Source: Streptomyces werraensis (GTDB taxonomy: Bacteria; Actinomycetota; Actinomycetes; Streptomycetales; Streptomycetaceae). From it: DNA of 64,000 nucleotides. Numbering within the stretch: position 1 is the stretch's first letter; each line of letters opens with the position of its first letter. Under the pieces are notes generated by a model that worked only from the letters and a program-made list of their open reading frames with translations, was not told where the DNA came from and made no database searches. Position numbers and translations under genes: made by a program. Location: positions 3,447 through 67,446 of the forward strand of contig BNBX01000007.1 of the NCBI GenBank assembly GCA_014656175.1. Direction: 5' to 3'. Of this stretch, positions 44,724-53,311 are shown one piece after another.

Positions 44724-44903
44724 TCAGGCCGCCTCGACGACCCGTCCGCGGATCGCCGCCGCCCACTCGACGACCAGCATCTCGTACTCCTCACGCTCCT
44801 GGGCGGACAGGGAGCCGCGCGCCCGCAGCCACAGGGCGCGGATCTGCTCGTTCACCTCGGCGGCGGACCGCACGGAACCAGGGGGCGTTAAATCGGGGGA
44901 CAT
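44724..44903 (-). CDS. Small hypothetical protein with an early TTA codon
   Basis: A 59-residue charged helical protein, MSPDLTPPGSVRSAAEVNEQ onwards, with QEREEYEMLVVEWAAAIRG near the end; codon bias is strongly Streptomyces-like. The fifth codon is TTA (Leu), the codon read by the bldA tRNA in Streptomyces and very rare in this window. TAGGCT ends seven bases before the ATG, so the mRNA may be leaderless. I recognise no domain. It lies between the SDR and uppP genes. Confidence 0.8.
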   Translation of the reverse strand: MSPDLTPPGSVRSAAEVNEQIRALWLRARGSLSAQEREEYEMLVVEWAAAIRGRVVEAA

Positions 44904-45073
44904 GCGGACAAGCCTAGGGCCATGGACTGACGGTGCGCTACCGGACGGCTACGGGACCCGTATGGGTTCGGTCACGTGCCGCGGACACGGGCCGGGCGTA
45001 CGTTCCGCGGCAGAACCGTTTCCGCACGCCCGGCCCGCGCCGCGCGGTCCCAGCCGAGTCCCCACGCCCGGGC

Positions 45074-45949
45074 TCAGCCCGCCGACTCCGCCGCGTGCGG
45101 GCTGAGCACGCCGGCGGCGACCAGGACGATGATCACCAGGCCGAGCGCGACCCGGTACCAGACGAACGGCATGAAGCTCTTGGTCGAGATGAACTTCATG
45201 AACCAGGCGATCACCGCGTACCCGGTGGCGAACGCGATCACCGTGGCGAACAGCGTCGGACCCCAGGAGACGTGTCCGCCGTCCGCCGCGTCCTTCAGCT
45301 CGAACAGCCCGGACGCCAGCACGGCGGGGATGGCCAGCAGGAACGAGTAACGGGCAGCGGCCTCGCGCCGGTAGCCCATGAACAGGCCGCCGCTGATGGT
45401 GGCCCCGGAGCGGGAGACGCCCGGGATCAGGGCCATCGCCTGGCACAACCCGTAGATCAGGCCGTCCCGGACCGTCAGGTCGCCCAGCTCCTTGCGGGGC
45501 GCGGCCACCCGGTGCCGTCCGCCGTTCTCCGCGCGCGCCGCGAGCCGGTCGGCGACGCCCAGGACGACGCCCATGCCGATCAGCATCGCCGCCGTGAGCC
45601 GCAGATCGCGGAAGGGGCCCTCGATCTGGTCCTTGAGCGTCACTCCGAGCACGCCGATCGGGATCGAGCCGACGATGACCAGCCAGCCCATGCGCGCGTC
45701 CTGGTCCCGGCGCATCTCCTTGTCGGTGAGCGAGCGGGACCACGCGGACAGGATGCGCCCGATGTCCTTGCGGAAGTAGATCAGCACCGCGGTCTCCGTG
45801 CCGATCTGCGTGATCGCGGTGAAGGCGGCTCCGGGGTCCTCCCAGCCGGAGAAGGCCGCGGTCAGCCGCAGGTGCGCGCTGGAGGAGACGGGCAGGAACT
45901 CGGTCAGACCCTGGACGAGGCCGAGGATCAGGGATTCGAACCAAGACAT
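45074..45949 (-). CDS. uppP: Undecaprenyl-diphosphatase
   Basis: A 291-residue multi-pass membrane phosphatase that recycles undecaprenyl pyrophosphate, the lipid carrier of cell-wall synthesis, and is linked with bacitracin tolerance. Signatures: LVQGLTEFLPVSSSAHL (with the E-rich motif) and IPGVSRSGATISGGLFMGY (PGxSRSG). The ATG at 45949 is the first codon giving the family N-terminus MSWFESLILG. No clear Shine-Dalgarno. Two paralogues are common in actinomycetes. Confidence 0.94.
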   Translation of the reverse strand: MSWFESLILGLVQGLTEFLPVSSSAHLRLTAAFSGWEDPGAAFTAITQIGTETAVLIYFRKDIGRILSAWSRSLTDKEMRRDQDARMGWLVIVGSIPIGVLGVTLKDQIEGPFRDLRLTAAMLIGMGVVLGVADRLAARAENGGRHRVAAPRKELGDLTVRDGLIYGLCQAMALIPGVSRSGATISGGLFMGYRREAAARYSFLLAIPAVLASGLFELKDAADGGHVSWGPTLFATVIAFATGYAVIAWFMKFISTKSFMPFVWYRVALGLVIIVLVAAGVLSPHAAESAG

Positions 45950-46113
45950 GGGGCAGCGAAGTCCAAGTGCCGATCGCGGAAAGGTCGAAGGGCACACCCC
46001 CACCGCCGGCTGCGGTGCGGTCGATCATCGGGCGCGCCGGAGGCGAACTGTAGCGCCCGGAGATGAAGTCCCGGCGAAGGTGCGATGACCCGCCGCGTCC
46101 GTACGGGTGACGC

Positions 46114-46584
46114 TCAGGCGGCCGCCGGACCGCCCACCGTCCAGCCCGGGACCCGGGGGTGCGCGGTCAGTTCCCGGTGCCGCGCCTCCTCGCCGCAGGC
46201 CCGGCAGGTGACGACCGGCACGAACTCGTTGCCGCAGTGGTGCTCCAGCGTCATCGGCGTGCCGCTGTCGGCCCGCAGATGCCGGTCGCCCCACTCCTTC
46301 AGGGTCCACAGCACGGGCTCCAGTTCGAGACCCGCCTGGGTGGGCCGGTACTCGAAGCGCTGCGGGCGCTCGCTGTACGGACGCTTGGCCAGGATCCCGG
46401 CGTCGACCAGCCGGCGCAGGCGTGCGGCCAGGATGTCGCGCGGCGCGCCGATGTTGCGCACGAGCTGGTCGAAGCGGCCGTTGCCGAGACACACCTCGCG
46501 CAGCACGAGCAGGGAGTACTTCTCGCCGACGAGGGCGAGGGCGTCGGCGATCGAGCAGGGGCGCGGGTCTTTTGAGGCGGCCAT
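46114..46584 (-). CDS. HxlR family transcriptional regulator
   Basis: A 156-residue winged-helix protein of the HxlR/MarR-like family: CSIADALALVGEKYSLLVLR, IGAPRDILAARLRRLVDAGI. An extra C-terminal extension, HHCGNEFVPVVTCRACGEEA, has cysteines in a CxxC-like arrangement and may bind zinc or act as a redox sensor. TAGACT ends six bases before the ATG, suggesting a leaderless transcript. The divergent thiolase gene, 140 bases away, is its probable target. Confidence 0.87.
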   Translation of the reverse strand: MAASKDPRPCSIADALALVGEKYSLLVLREVCLGNGRFDQLVRNIGAPRDILAARLRRLVDAGILAKRPYSERPQRFEYRPTQAGLELEPVLWTLKEWGDRHLRADSGTPMTLEHHCGNEFVPVVTCRACGEEARHRELTAHPRVPGWTVGGPAAA

Positions 46585-46726
46585 GGGGCCAGTCTACGGG
46601 CACGGCCCCCTGTGGGTTTGATTTTCCAACGCGCGGCGTTATGGTGAGTTCGGATTTCCTACTCACCGGTAGCAACGCCCCGGTGGCATCCCGTCCTGAA
46701 CCGGTCCGGCCAAGGAGGCCCGCACC

Positions 46727-47896
46727 ATGCGTGACGCAGTCATCGTGGAAGCCGTACGCACACCCGTCGGGAAGGGCAAGCCCAACGGCGCCCTCGCCCA
46801 CGTCCACCCCGTGGAACTGCTCGCCCACACCCTGCGCACCCTCGTCGAACGCTCGGGCGTCGACCCGGAGCTGATCGACGACGTCATCGGCGGCGCCGTC
46901 GACCAGGTCGGCGAGCAGGCCATGAACACGACCCGCTACGCCGCCCTCTCCGCCGGACTGCCCGAGTCCGTGCCCGCCACCACCGTGGACCGCCAGTGCG
47001 GCTCCTCCCAGCAGGCCGTGCACTTCGCCGCCCAGGGCGTCATCTCCGGGGCGTACGATATCGCCGTCGCCTGCGGTGTGGAGTCCATGAGCCGGGTGCC
47101 CATGTGGTCCAACGTGCCCGAGGGCAAGGACCCGTTCGGTCCGGGGATCGCCGCCCGCTACCCGGAGGGGCTCGTCCCGCAGGGCATCAGCGCCGAACTC
47201 ATCGCCGCCAAGTGGTCGATCACCCGCGAGCAGATGGACTCCTTCGCCGTGACCTCGCACCGCCGGGCCGCCGCGGCCTGGGACGCGGGACTGTTCGACG
47301 CCGAGGTGGCGCCGCTGGAGGGCGTCACCCGCGACGAGTGCGTGCGCCCGGACACCAGCACCGAGGTCCTGGCCGGCCTCCGGCCCGCCTACCACGACCC
47401 GCACGTCGCCGAACGCTTCCCGCAGATCGAGTGGAACGTCACCGCCGGCAACGCCAGCCCCGTCAACGACGGCGCGTCCGCCGTCCTCGTCATGGCCGGG
47501 GAGACGGCGGCCCGGCTCGGCCTGCGCCCCCTCGCACGGCTGCACAGCTTCGCCGTCACCGGCTCCGACCCGCTGCTGATGCTGACCGGCGTCGTCCCGG
47601 CCACCGAGAAGGTGCTGCGCCGGGCCGGACTCTCGCTCGACGACATCGACCTGTTCGAGGTCAACGAGGCGTTCTCCAGCGTGGTCCTCGCCTGGCAGCA
47701 GGAGACCGGCGCCGACCTCGCCAAGGTCAACGTGCACGGCGGCGCCATCGCCATCGGCCACCCGCTCGGCGCGAGCGGCACCCGCCTGACGACCACCCTG
47801 GTCCACGCCATGCGGGAGCGCGGCGCGCGCTACGCCCTGCAGACCATGTGCGAGGCCGGCGGACTCGCCAACGCGATGATCCTGGAACGGGTCTGA
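46727..47896 (+). CDS. Acetyl-CoA acetyltransferase (thiolase)
   Basis: A 389-residue thiolase. The nucleophilic Cys lies in VDRQCGSSQQAVHF, with His in GGAIAIGHPLGASG and the second Cys in LQTMCEAGGLANAM. It may serve fatty-acid beta-oxidation or acetoacetyl-CoA formation; the sequence does not decide. AAGGAGG precedes the ATG. A HxlR-type regulator is divergent upstream, and a small hairpin separates it from the convergent TVP38 gene. Confidence 0.94.
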   Translation: MRDAVIVEAVRTPVGKGKPNGALAHVHPVELLAHTLRTLVERSGVDPELIDDVIGGAVDQVGEQAMNTTRYAALSAGLPESVPATTVDRQCGSSQQAVHFAAQGVISGAYDIAVACGVESMSRVPMWSNVPEGKDPFGPGIAARYPEGLVPQGISAELIAAKWSITREQMDSFAVTSHRRAAAAWDAGLFDAEVAPLEGVTRDECVRPDTSTEVLAGLRPAYHDPHVAERFPQIEWNVTAGNASPVNDGASAVLVMAGETAARLGLRPLARLHSFAVTGSDPLLMLTGVVPATEKVLRRAGLSLDDIDLFEVNEAFSSVVLAWQQETGADLAKVNVHGGAIAIGHPLGASGTRLTTTLVHAMRERGARYALQTMCEAGGLANAMILERV

Positions 47897-47903
47897 CGGA
47901 CCG

Positions 47904-47921
47904 CGGGGCCGGACGGCCCCG
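47904..47921. terminator. Terminator between thiolase and TVP38 genes
   Basis: CGGGGCC-GGA-CGGCCCCG-type hairpin of seven to eight bp, placed eight bases after the thiolase stop and ten bases from the convergent gene's stop. Confidence 0.6.
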
Positions 47922-47930
47922 GTGGCCCTC

Positions 47931-48719
47931 CTACCGGCCCCGCAGCCGGTGCCGCTTGCGCCATGCCACGACCGCCCCGGCGAGACCCGGCACGGCGATG
48001 CACGCCAGCGCGATCAGGAAGGCCGGGGACGTCGGGGTGGAGGCGCGGGCGCCCGCCACCACGTAGGCGGCGGTGTTCGGGATCGAACCGAGCGCCGTCG
48101 CCAGCAGGAACGGCAGCAGGCCCATCCGGGAGACCGAGGCGCAGTAGTTGGCGGCGGCGAACGGAATGCCGGGGAACAGCCGCGCCGCCAGCATCGACCG
48201 GAAACCGTGCCGGCTGAGCTGGTGGTCCGCGGCCTTCAGCCAGCGCCCGCGCAGCAGCGGACGCAGCGCCTCCTGGCCGAGCACCCGGCCCAGGCAGAAC
48301 GCGAGACCGGCGCCCAGCACCGTCCCGCCCAGCGCCGCGACCAGACCGAACTGCGAGCCGAACAGCGCCCCCGCGGCCAGATTCAGCAGCGGACGCGGCA
48401 CGAACGCCACCGTGCACGCCCCGTACGCCACCGCGTAGGCGACGACGCCCACGACACCGCCGAGCCGGGCCGGCAGGCCGTCGGTCAGCAGATGATGCGG
48501 CTCCAGCACCACCATGGCCGCCGCCGCCGAGGCGAGCAGCACCACCAGCAGGGACAGCCGGGACCACGGCGACAGCAGGACTCTCGCGCACCGGCCGGCG
48601 AAACCGGGAGCGGGCGCGAGAACGGGAGCGGCCGTGGGGACGGCGACCGCGAGGTCGGACGAGCCGGCCCGGGGGCGGGCCGTGGCGGTGCCCCCAGAGC
48701 GGTTGGTGGCATCGAGCAT
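47931..48719 (-). CDS. TVP38/TMEM64 family membrane protein
   Basis: A 262-residue multi-pass membrane protein of the SNARE-associated/VTT (DedA-related) family: VAFVPRPLLNLAAGALFGSQ, GLAFCLGRVLGQEALR, ARLFPGIPFAAANYCASVSR, LLATALGSIPNTAAYVV. VTT-fold proteins are thought to be lipid scramblases. The first 55 residues are a disordered cytoplasmic arm. TAGTGT ends six bases before the ATG: leaderless-type. It is divergent from the DNA glycosylase-like gene across 49 bases, within which both promoters must fit. Confidence 0.88.
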   Translation of the reverse strand: MLDATNRSGGTATARPRAGSSDLAVAVPTAAPVLAPAPGFAGRCARVLLSPWSRLSLLVVLLASAAAAMVVLEPHHLLTDGLPARLGGVVGVVAYAVAYGACTVAFVPRPLLNLAAGALFGSQFGLVAALGGTVLGAGLAFCLGRVLGQEALRPLLRGRWLKAADHQLSRHGFRSMLAARLFPGIPFAAANYCASVSRMGLLPFLLATALGSIPNTAAYVVAGARASTPTSPAFLIALACIAVPGLAGAVVAWRKRHRLRGR

Positions 48720-48768
48720 CCGGTGACACTAACCGACATATGTGCGAGATCGCCGTAGCGTTCGTCTC

Positions 48769-49497
48769 ATGCGCGTCACAGAAGACGGTCCGGCGCCGCC
48801 GCGGGTGCCGGACAGCACGCTGGCCGACACGGTGCTGGAGCGGCTCGTCGCGGCGTACGCGTCCGCCGCCGATCCGGTCGCGGCCGACGCCATGCGGGCG
48901 TACATGAAGGACGTCGCGCCCTTCCTGGGACTGAAGACGCCGGTGCGCCGGGCCCTGTCCCGCACCGTCGAGGCCGGACTGCCCCGCCCGTCCGAGGCCG
49001 ACTGCACGGCGATCGCGCTGCGCTGCTGGGAACTGCCCGAGCGGGAGTACCACTACTTCGCCGTCGACCACCTGCGCCGGCACGTACGGAGGTGCTCCTC
49101 CGGCTTCCTGCCCGTCACCCGGCACCTCGTCACCACCGTGCCCTGGTGGGACACCGTCGACCTGCTCGCCGCGCACGTCGTCGGTGCGCTGGTCGCCGCC
49201 GACGCCACGCTCACCGCCGAGATGGACCGGTGGAGCGCCGACGACGACATGTGGCTCGTACGCACCGCGCTGCTGCACCAGCTCCGTTACAAGGAGCGCA
49301 CCGACACCGGGCGCCTCTTCGGCTACTGTCTGCGCCAGTCCGGCCACCCCGACTTCTTCGTCCGCAAGGCCATCGGCTGGGCCCTGCGCGAGTACGCCAA
49401 GACCGACCCGGACGCGGTACGGGACTTCGTCGCGCGGGAGGGCGACCGGTTCGCGCCCCTGTCGGTGCGGGAGGCGCTGAAGAACATCGGGGCGTGA
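48769..49497 (+). CDS. DNA alkylation repair protein (AlkD-like HEAT repeats)
   Basis: A 242-residue all-helical HEAT-repeat protein of the AlkD/DNA alkylation repair family: KDVAPFLGLKTPVRRAL, CWELPEREYHYFAVDHLRRH, VPWWDTVDLLAAHVVG, SGHPDFFVRKAIGWALREYA. WDTVD and FFxRKAIxWALR are typical DNA-contact segments. It should excise alkylated bases. TAGCGT lies seven bases before the ATG at 48769, and CCGACA is 17 bases further upstream, giving a plausible leaderless promoter. Confidence 0.9.
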   Translation: MRVTEDGPAPPRVPDSTLADTVLERLVAAYASAADPVAADAMRAYMKDVAPFLGLKTPVRRALSRTVEAGLPRPSEADCTAIALRCWELPEREYHYFAVDHLRRHVRRCSSGFLPVTRHLVTTVPWWDTVDLLAAHVVGALVAADATLTAEMDRWSADDDMWLVRTALLHQLRYKERTDTGRLFGYCLRQSGHPDFFVRKAIGWALREYAKTDPDAVRDFVAREGDRFAPLSVREALKNIGA

Positions 49498-49586
49498 GCG
49501 GCGGAAGCCGCCGAAGCGTAGGGCGGACTTCCGCTTCGCGGAAAAATAGGTCGACGCGGGGCGCTGCGTCGGCAAGGATCGTCGTC

Positions 49587-49688
49587 ATGTTCCGGTACGC
49601 CTTCCTTCTCGCAGCATCCGCCGTCGCGGATGCCCCGAAGGCTGCCGTCACCGTCCTCGCCGCCGCAGTCGACGGCGCCCGAAGCTGA
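49587..49688 (+). CDS. Small 33-residue peptide upstream of the EF-Tu paralogue
   Basis: ATG at 49587, with AAGGA eight bases before, reads MFRYAFLLAASAVADAPKAA plus a short alanine/valine-rich end. Its TGA (49686-49688) lies inside the left arm of a 10-bp hairpin. The frame has G/C-rich third positions. It may be a leader peptide for an attenuator of the EF-Tu paralogue gene 135 bases downstream, or an independent hydrophobic small protein. Function is inferred only from position. Confidence 0.5.
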   Translation: MFRYAFLLAASAVADAPKAAVTVLAAAVDGARS

Positions 49689-49729
49689 CCCTCCCCGGAT
49701 CGCCCGGCGGACCCCGCAGGGGGAGGGTC
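49687..49729 (+). terminator. Hairpin between the small peptide and tuf paralogue
   Basis: GACCCTCCCC (49687-49696) and GGGGAGGGTC (49720-49729) form a perfect 10-bp stem with a 23-base loop. It overlaps the stop codon of the small peptide and lies 95 bases before the EF-Tu start. It is a candidate attenuator or terminator. Confidence 0.6.
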
Positions 49730-49823
49730 GGCCGGTTTCCCGGGGTCCCCGTCCCGGCCGCGCGCCGATCCGCCGCGCCCGGGGCCTGACGCGTCATCAC
49801 CTGAGAGGCTTCCAGGTACCGCC

Positions 49824-50993
49824 ATGTCCAAGACGGCGTACATCCGCACCAAACCGCACCTCAACATCGGCACGATGGGCCACGTCGACCACGGCAAGAC
49901 CACCCTGACCGCCGCCATCACCAAGGTCCTCGCCGAGCGGGGCGCCGGCACCTTCGTGCCGTTCGACCGCATCGACCGGGCCCCGGAGGAGGCCGCCCGC
50001 GGCATCACCATCAACATCGCGCACGTCGAGTACGAGACCGGCACCCGGCACTACGCGCACGTCGACATGCCCGGCCACGCCGACTACGTGAAGAACATGG
50101 TCACCGGCGCCGCCCAGCTCGACGGGGCGATCCTCGTCGTCTCCGCGCTGGACGGGATCATGCCGCAGACCGCCGAGCACGTGCTGCTCGCCCGGCAGGT
50201 GGGCGTCGACCACATCGTCGTCGCGCTCAACAAGGCCGACGCGGGCGACGAGGAGCTGACCGACCTGGTCGAGCTGGAGGTCCGCGAGCTGCTCACCGCG
50301 CACGGCTACGGCGGTGACGCGGCGCCCGTCGTCCGGGTGTCCGGGCTCAGGGCGCTGGAGGGCGACCCGCGGTGGACCGCGTCGATCGAGGCGCTGCTCG
50401 ACGCGGTCGACACCTATGTGCCCGTGCCGGAGCGGTATCTGGACGCGCCGTTCCTGCTGCCCGTGGAGAACGTGCTCACCATCACCGGCCGCGGCACCGT
50501 CGTCACCGGCGCGGTGGAGCGCGGCACCGTCCGGGTCGGCGACAAGGTGCAGGTCCTCGGCGCGGACACCGAGACCGTCGTGACCGGTCTGGAGACCTTC
50601 GGCAAGCCCATGGAGGAGGCGCAGGCCGGCGACAACGTGGCGCTGCTGCTGCGCGGGGTGCCGCGCGACGCGGTGCGGCGCGGACACGTGGTGGCCGCGC
50701 CGGGCAGCGTGACGCCCAGCCGGCGGTTCACGGCGCGGCTGTACGTCCTGTCCGCCCGTGAGGGCGGCCGGACGACACCGCTGTCGACCGGCTACCGGCC
50801 GCAGTTCTACATCCGCACCGCGGACGTCGTCGGGAACGTCGACCTCGGGGAGGCGGCGGTGGCGCGGCCCGGGGACACGGTGACCGTCACCGTGGAGCTG
50901 GGGCGTGACGTGCCCCTCGAGCCGGGGCTCGGCTTCGCCGTCCGCGAGGGCGGGCGCACGGTCGGGGCCGGGACGGTGACGGAGGTCGTGTGA
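49824..50993 (+). CDS. tuf3: Elongation factor Tu paralogue
   Basis: A 389-residue EF-Tu. G1 GHVDHGKTTL, G2 RGITINIAHVEYET, G3 DMPGHADYVKNM and G4 LNKAD are present. Differences from ordinary EF-Tu include DMPG for DCPG, NKAD for NKCD, SGL for the SAL of G5, and GLGFAVREGG where the usual sequence is GLRFAIREGG. The ordinary tuf in actinomycetes sits in the str operon with fusA and rpsL; here neither neighbour is present, so this is the divergent second copy known in several Streptomyces. Changes at the kirromycin-contact region could give antibiotic tolerance. Confidence 0.93.
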   Translation: MSKTAYIRTKPHLNIGTMGHVDHGKTTLTAAITKVLAERGAGTFVPFDRIDRAPEEAARGITINIAHVEYETGTRHYAHVDMPGHADYVKNMVTGAAQLDGAILVVSALDGIMPQTAEHVLLARQVGVDHIVVALNKADAGDEELTDLVELEVRELLTAHGYGGDAAPVVRVSGLRALEGDPRWTASIEALLDAVDTYVPVPERYLDAPFLLPVENVLTITGRGTVVTGAVERGTVRVGDKVQVLGADTETVVTGLETFGKPMEEAQAGDNVALLLRGVPRDAVRRGHVVAAPGSVTPSRRFTARLYVLSAREGGRTTPLSTGYRPQFYIRTADVVGNVDLGEAAVARPGDTVTVTVELGRDVPLEPGLGFAVREGGRTVGAGTVTEVV

Positions 50994-51037
50994 TCCTCTG
51001 ACGCGGCCGGGCGGCGGCGCGGCGGCACAATGGGACG

Positions 51038-51883
51038 GTGAACGAGTCCCTCCCCGTGTCCCGCGCCGTCGACCACGGCACCGCCAAGCTGATGCCCGAC
51101 ATCGACCGGGCACGGGCCTGGCTGCTGACCGTCGACGGCGCACCGCAGTCCTATGTCGACCTGGACGAGCCGACGCACCTGGAGTTCGAGTACGCGCGGC
51201 GGCTGGGGCACGTGCTCGACGTGGCCGGCGAGCCCGGGGCCCCGCTGGACGTGGTGCATCTCGGGGGCGGGGCGATGACGTTGCCGCGGTATCTGGCCGT
51301 CACCCGGCCGGGGTCACGTCAGGACGTGGTGGAGGCCGACGCGGGGCTGGCCGCGCTGGTCGCCGAGTATCTGCCGTTGCCGGCGGGGGCCGGTGTCGCC
51401 GTGCACACGGCGGACGCGCGTACGTGGCTGGAGGCGGCGCCCGACGACAGCGCGGATGTCGTGGTCGCGGACGTGTTCGGAGGGTCGCAGGTGCCGGCGC
51501 ATCTGACCACCGTCGGCTACGTGGACGAGGTCGCGCGGGTGCTGCGGGGCGGCGGGGTGTACCTCGCCAACCTGGCGGACGCGGCGCCGTTCGCGTTCGT
51601 GCGGTCGCAGGTGGCGACGGTGGGGAGGCGGTTCGCGGAACCCGTGCTCGTCGCGGAACCCGCGGTTCTGCGCGGCCGCCGCTTCGGCAACATGGTGCTC
51701 GCGGCCTCCGACCGTGCGCTGGACGTATCGGCGTTGGCCCGGGCGGTCGCGGGGGATCCGTTCCCGGCGCGGGTGGAGCACGGGGAGCCCCTGCGGCGCC
51801 TGGTGGGGGACGCGTCCCCCGTGCACGAGGCGACGGCGGTGCCGTCACCGCTGCCGCCGTCGGGGGCGTTCGCGATCGGTTAG
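51038..51883 (+). CDS. Spermidine synthase-like methyltransferase-fold protein
   Basis: A 281-residue protein of the polyamine synthase/methyltransferase fold: LEFEYARRLGHVLDVAG, VVHLGGGAMTLPRYLAVTRP (nucleotide-binding loop), VVEADAGLAALVAEYLP, DVVVADVFGGSQVPAHLTTV. The DxY-type active-site residues of true spermidine synthase are not obvious, so the reaction is unclear. CACAAT lies six bases before the GTG start, suggesting a leaderless mRNA. Confidence 0.83.
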   Translation: MNESLPVSRAVDHGTAKLMPDIDRARAWLLTVDGAPQSYVDLDEPTHLEFEYARRLGHVLDVAGEPGAPLDVVHLGGGAMTLPRYLAVTRPGSRQDVVEADAGLAALVAEYLPLPAGAGVAVHTADARTWLEAAPDDSADVVVADVFGGSQVPAHLTTVGYVDEVARVLRGGGVYLANLADAAPFAFVRSQVATVGRRFAEPVLVAEPAVLRGRRFGNMVLAASDRALDVSALARAVAGDPFPARVEHGEPLRRLVGDASPVHEATAVPSPLPPSGAFAIG

Positions 51884-51951
51884 GGGGCGACTCCCCGCGG
51901 TCCCTTGAGGGCGACGGTGGCTGGTCGCGAACGGCCCCCACCGAGCCACGG

Positions 51952-53238
51952 CTACCCGACGGCCGTACCGTCCCCGACCTCCTCCTGCGCGCCCGGCAAG
52001 GCGCCCGCGACCTGCTTCGTGCGGCGGCGCAGGTTGCGTACGTCCGGGACCGTCAGGACCGCCGCCGTGACCACGACGACCAGCGCCGCACAGCCCCACA
52101 GCGCCTCCGGGCGGCCGAACGCCGTCTCCGCCGGCCCCGCGAGGGCCATCGCCGCCGGGACGAGCGCGACCGACCCGAACCAGTCGTACGCGGACACCCG
52201 CGACAGCTTCTCCTCCGGTATCTCCTGGTGCAGTGCGGTCATCCAGGAGACGCCGAACACCTCCACGGACAGCCCCGTCAGGAACATCACCGCGCACAGC
52301 GCCGCCACCGGCACGGGCACCGCGAGCGCCGCGGACGGCAGGGCCAGCGGGAACACGCACAGGGTGCCCACCAGCAGCAGACGGCGCGGCTGCCAGCGCG
52401 TCATCAGCAGCGCGCCCGCCACCGTGCCGCCGCCGAAGAAGGCCAGCGCGACGCCCCAGGGAGCCGGCCCGCCCAAATGGTCGCGGGCGACGAGCGGACC
52501 GTAGACCGCGTCGGCCGCGCCGACGACCGCGTTGGCGACGGAGAACTGCACGACGATGCCCCACAGCCACGGCCGGCCGGTGAACTCCCGCCAGCCGTCC
52601 CGCAGGTCGGCGAGCACACCGCCGCCCGGCACGCGCGGCGGTATGTGCTTCACGTCGAGGAACGCCCGCAGCACCGCCGCGACCGCGAAGGCCGCCGCGT
52701 CCACCGCCAGCACCCAGCCGGGCCCGATCGCGGCGACCATCGCCCCGCCGAGCGCGGCGCCGCCCAGGGTCGCCCCGTGCATCGCCATACGGAACACGGC
52801 GAACGCGCGGCCGGCCTGCTCGCCGTCGACGGAGGACAGCAGCATGCCCTCGGCGGCGGGGTTGAAGAACGCCTGCCCGGCGCCGCCGAGCCCGCTGAGC
52901 ACCATCATCTGCCACAGCTGCGGCTCACCCGCGAGGACCAGGACGGCGAACGCGGCCTGCGAGGCGCAGTTCACGGCGTTGGCCGCGACCATCACCCGGT
53001 GCCGCGGCAGCCGGTCGGCGACGGCGCCGCCGATCAGCAGGAACAGCACGAGCGGCAGGGTGCGGGCGGCGGCCACCAGACCCACGTCCCCGCCGTCGCC
53101 GCCCGCGCCCAGCACGGCGAACGCGGCGGCGATCAGCGCGCCGTGGCTGCCCAGGTTGGTCACCACGGCGGAGGCGGTCAGCAGCGTGTAGTTGCGGCCG
53201 GCCCAGGCGGGGCGGCGGCGGGCGGCGGAGGTCGGCAC
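51952..53238 (-). CDS. MFS transporter
   Basis: A 428-residue major facilitator with about twelve helices: YTLLTASAVVTNLGSHGALI, loop 2-3 motif GGAVADRLPRHRVMVAANAV, and WLWGIVVQFSVANAV. It is similar to the enterobactin-exporter/multidrug group of MFS. GATAGT stands six bases before the GTG at 53238, so it may be leaderless; the open frame before it is not coding. A hairpin lies 44 bases upstream. Confidence 0.87.
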   Translation of the reverse strand: MPTSAARRRPAWAGRNYTLLTASAVVTNLGSHGALIAAAFAVLGAGGDGGDVGLVAAARTLPLVLFLLIGGAVADRLPRHRVMVAANAVNCASQAAFAVLVLAGEPQLWQMMVLSGLGGAGQAFFNPAAEGMLLSSVDGEQAGRAFAVFRMAMHGATLGGAALGGAMVAAIGPGWVLAVDAAAFAVAAVLRAFLDVKHIPPRVPGGGVLADLRDGWREFTGRPWLWGIVVQFSVANAVVGAADAVYGPLVARDHLGGPAPWGVALAFFGGGTVAGALLMTRWQPRRLLLVGTLCVFPLALPSAALAVPVPVAALCAVMFLTGLSVEVFGVSWMTALHQEIPEEKLSRVSAYDWFGSVALVPAAMALAGPAETAFGRPEALWGCAALVVVVTAAVLTVPDVRNLRRRTKQVAGALPGAQEEVGDGTAVG

Positions 53239-53281
53239 CCGGTGACTATCGCCGGGAGAGGGCCGACTTGCCAAATGGGTA

Positions 53282-53307
53282 CCGGGCCCGCACACGCGCG
53301 GGCCCGG
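53282..53307 (-). terminator. Terminator between DUF8017-type gene and MFS gene
   Basis: CCGGGCCCGC, loop ACACGC, GCGGGCCCGG: a perfect 10-bp stem five bases after the stop of the upstream - strand gene. Confidence 0.78.
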
Positions 53308-53311
53308 ACCG

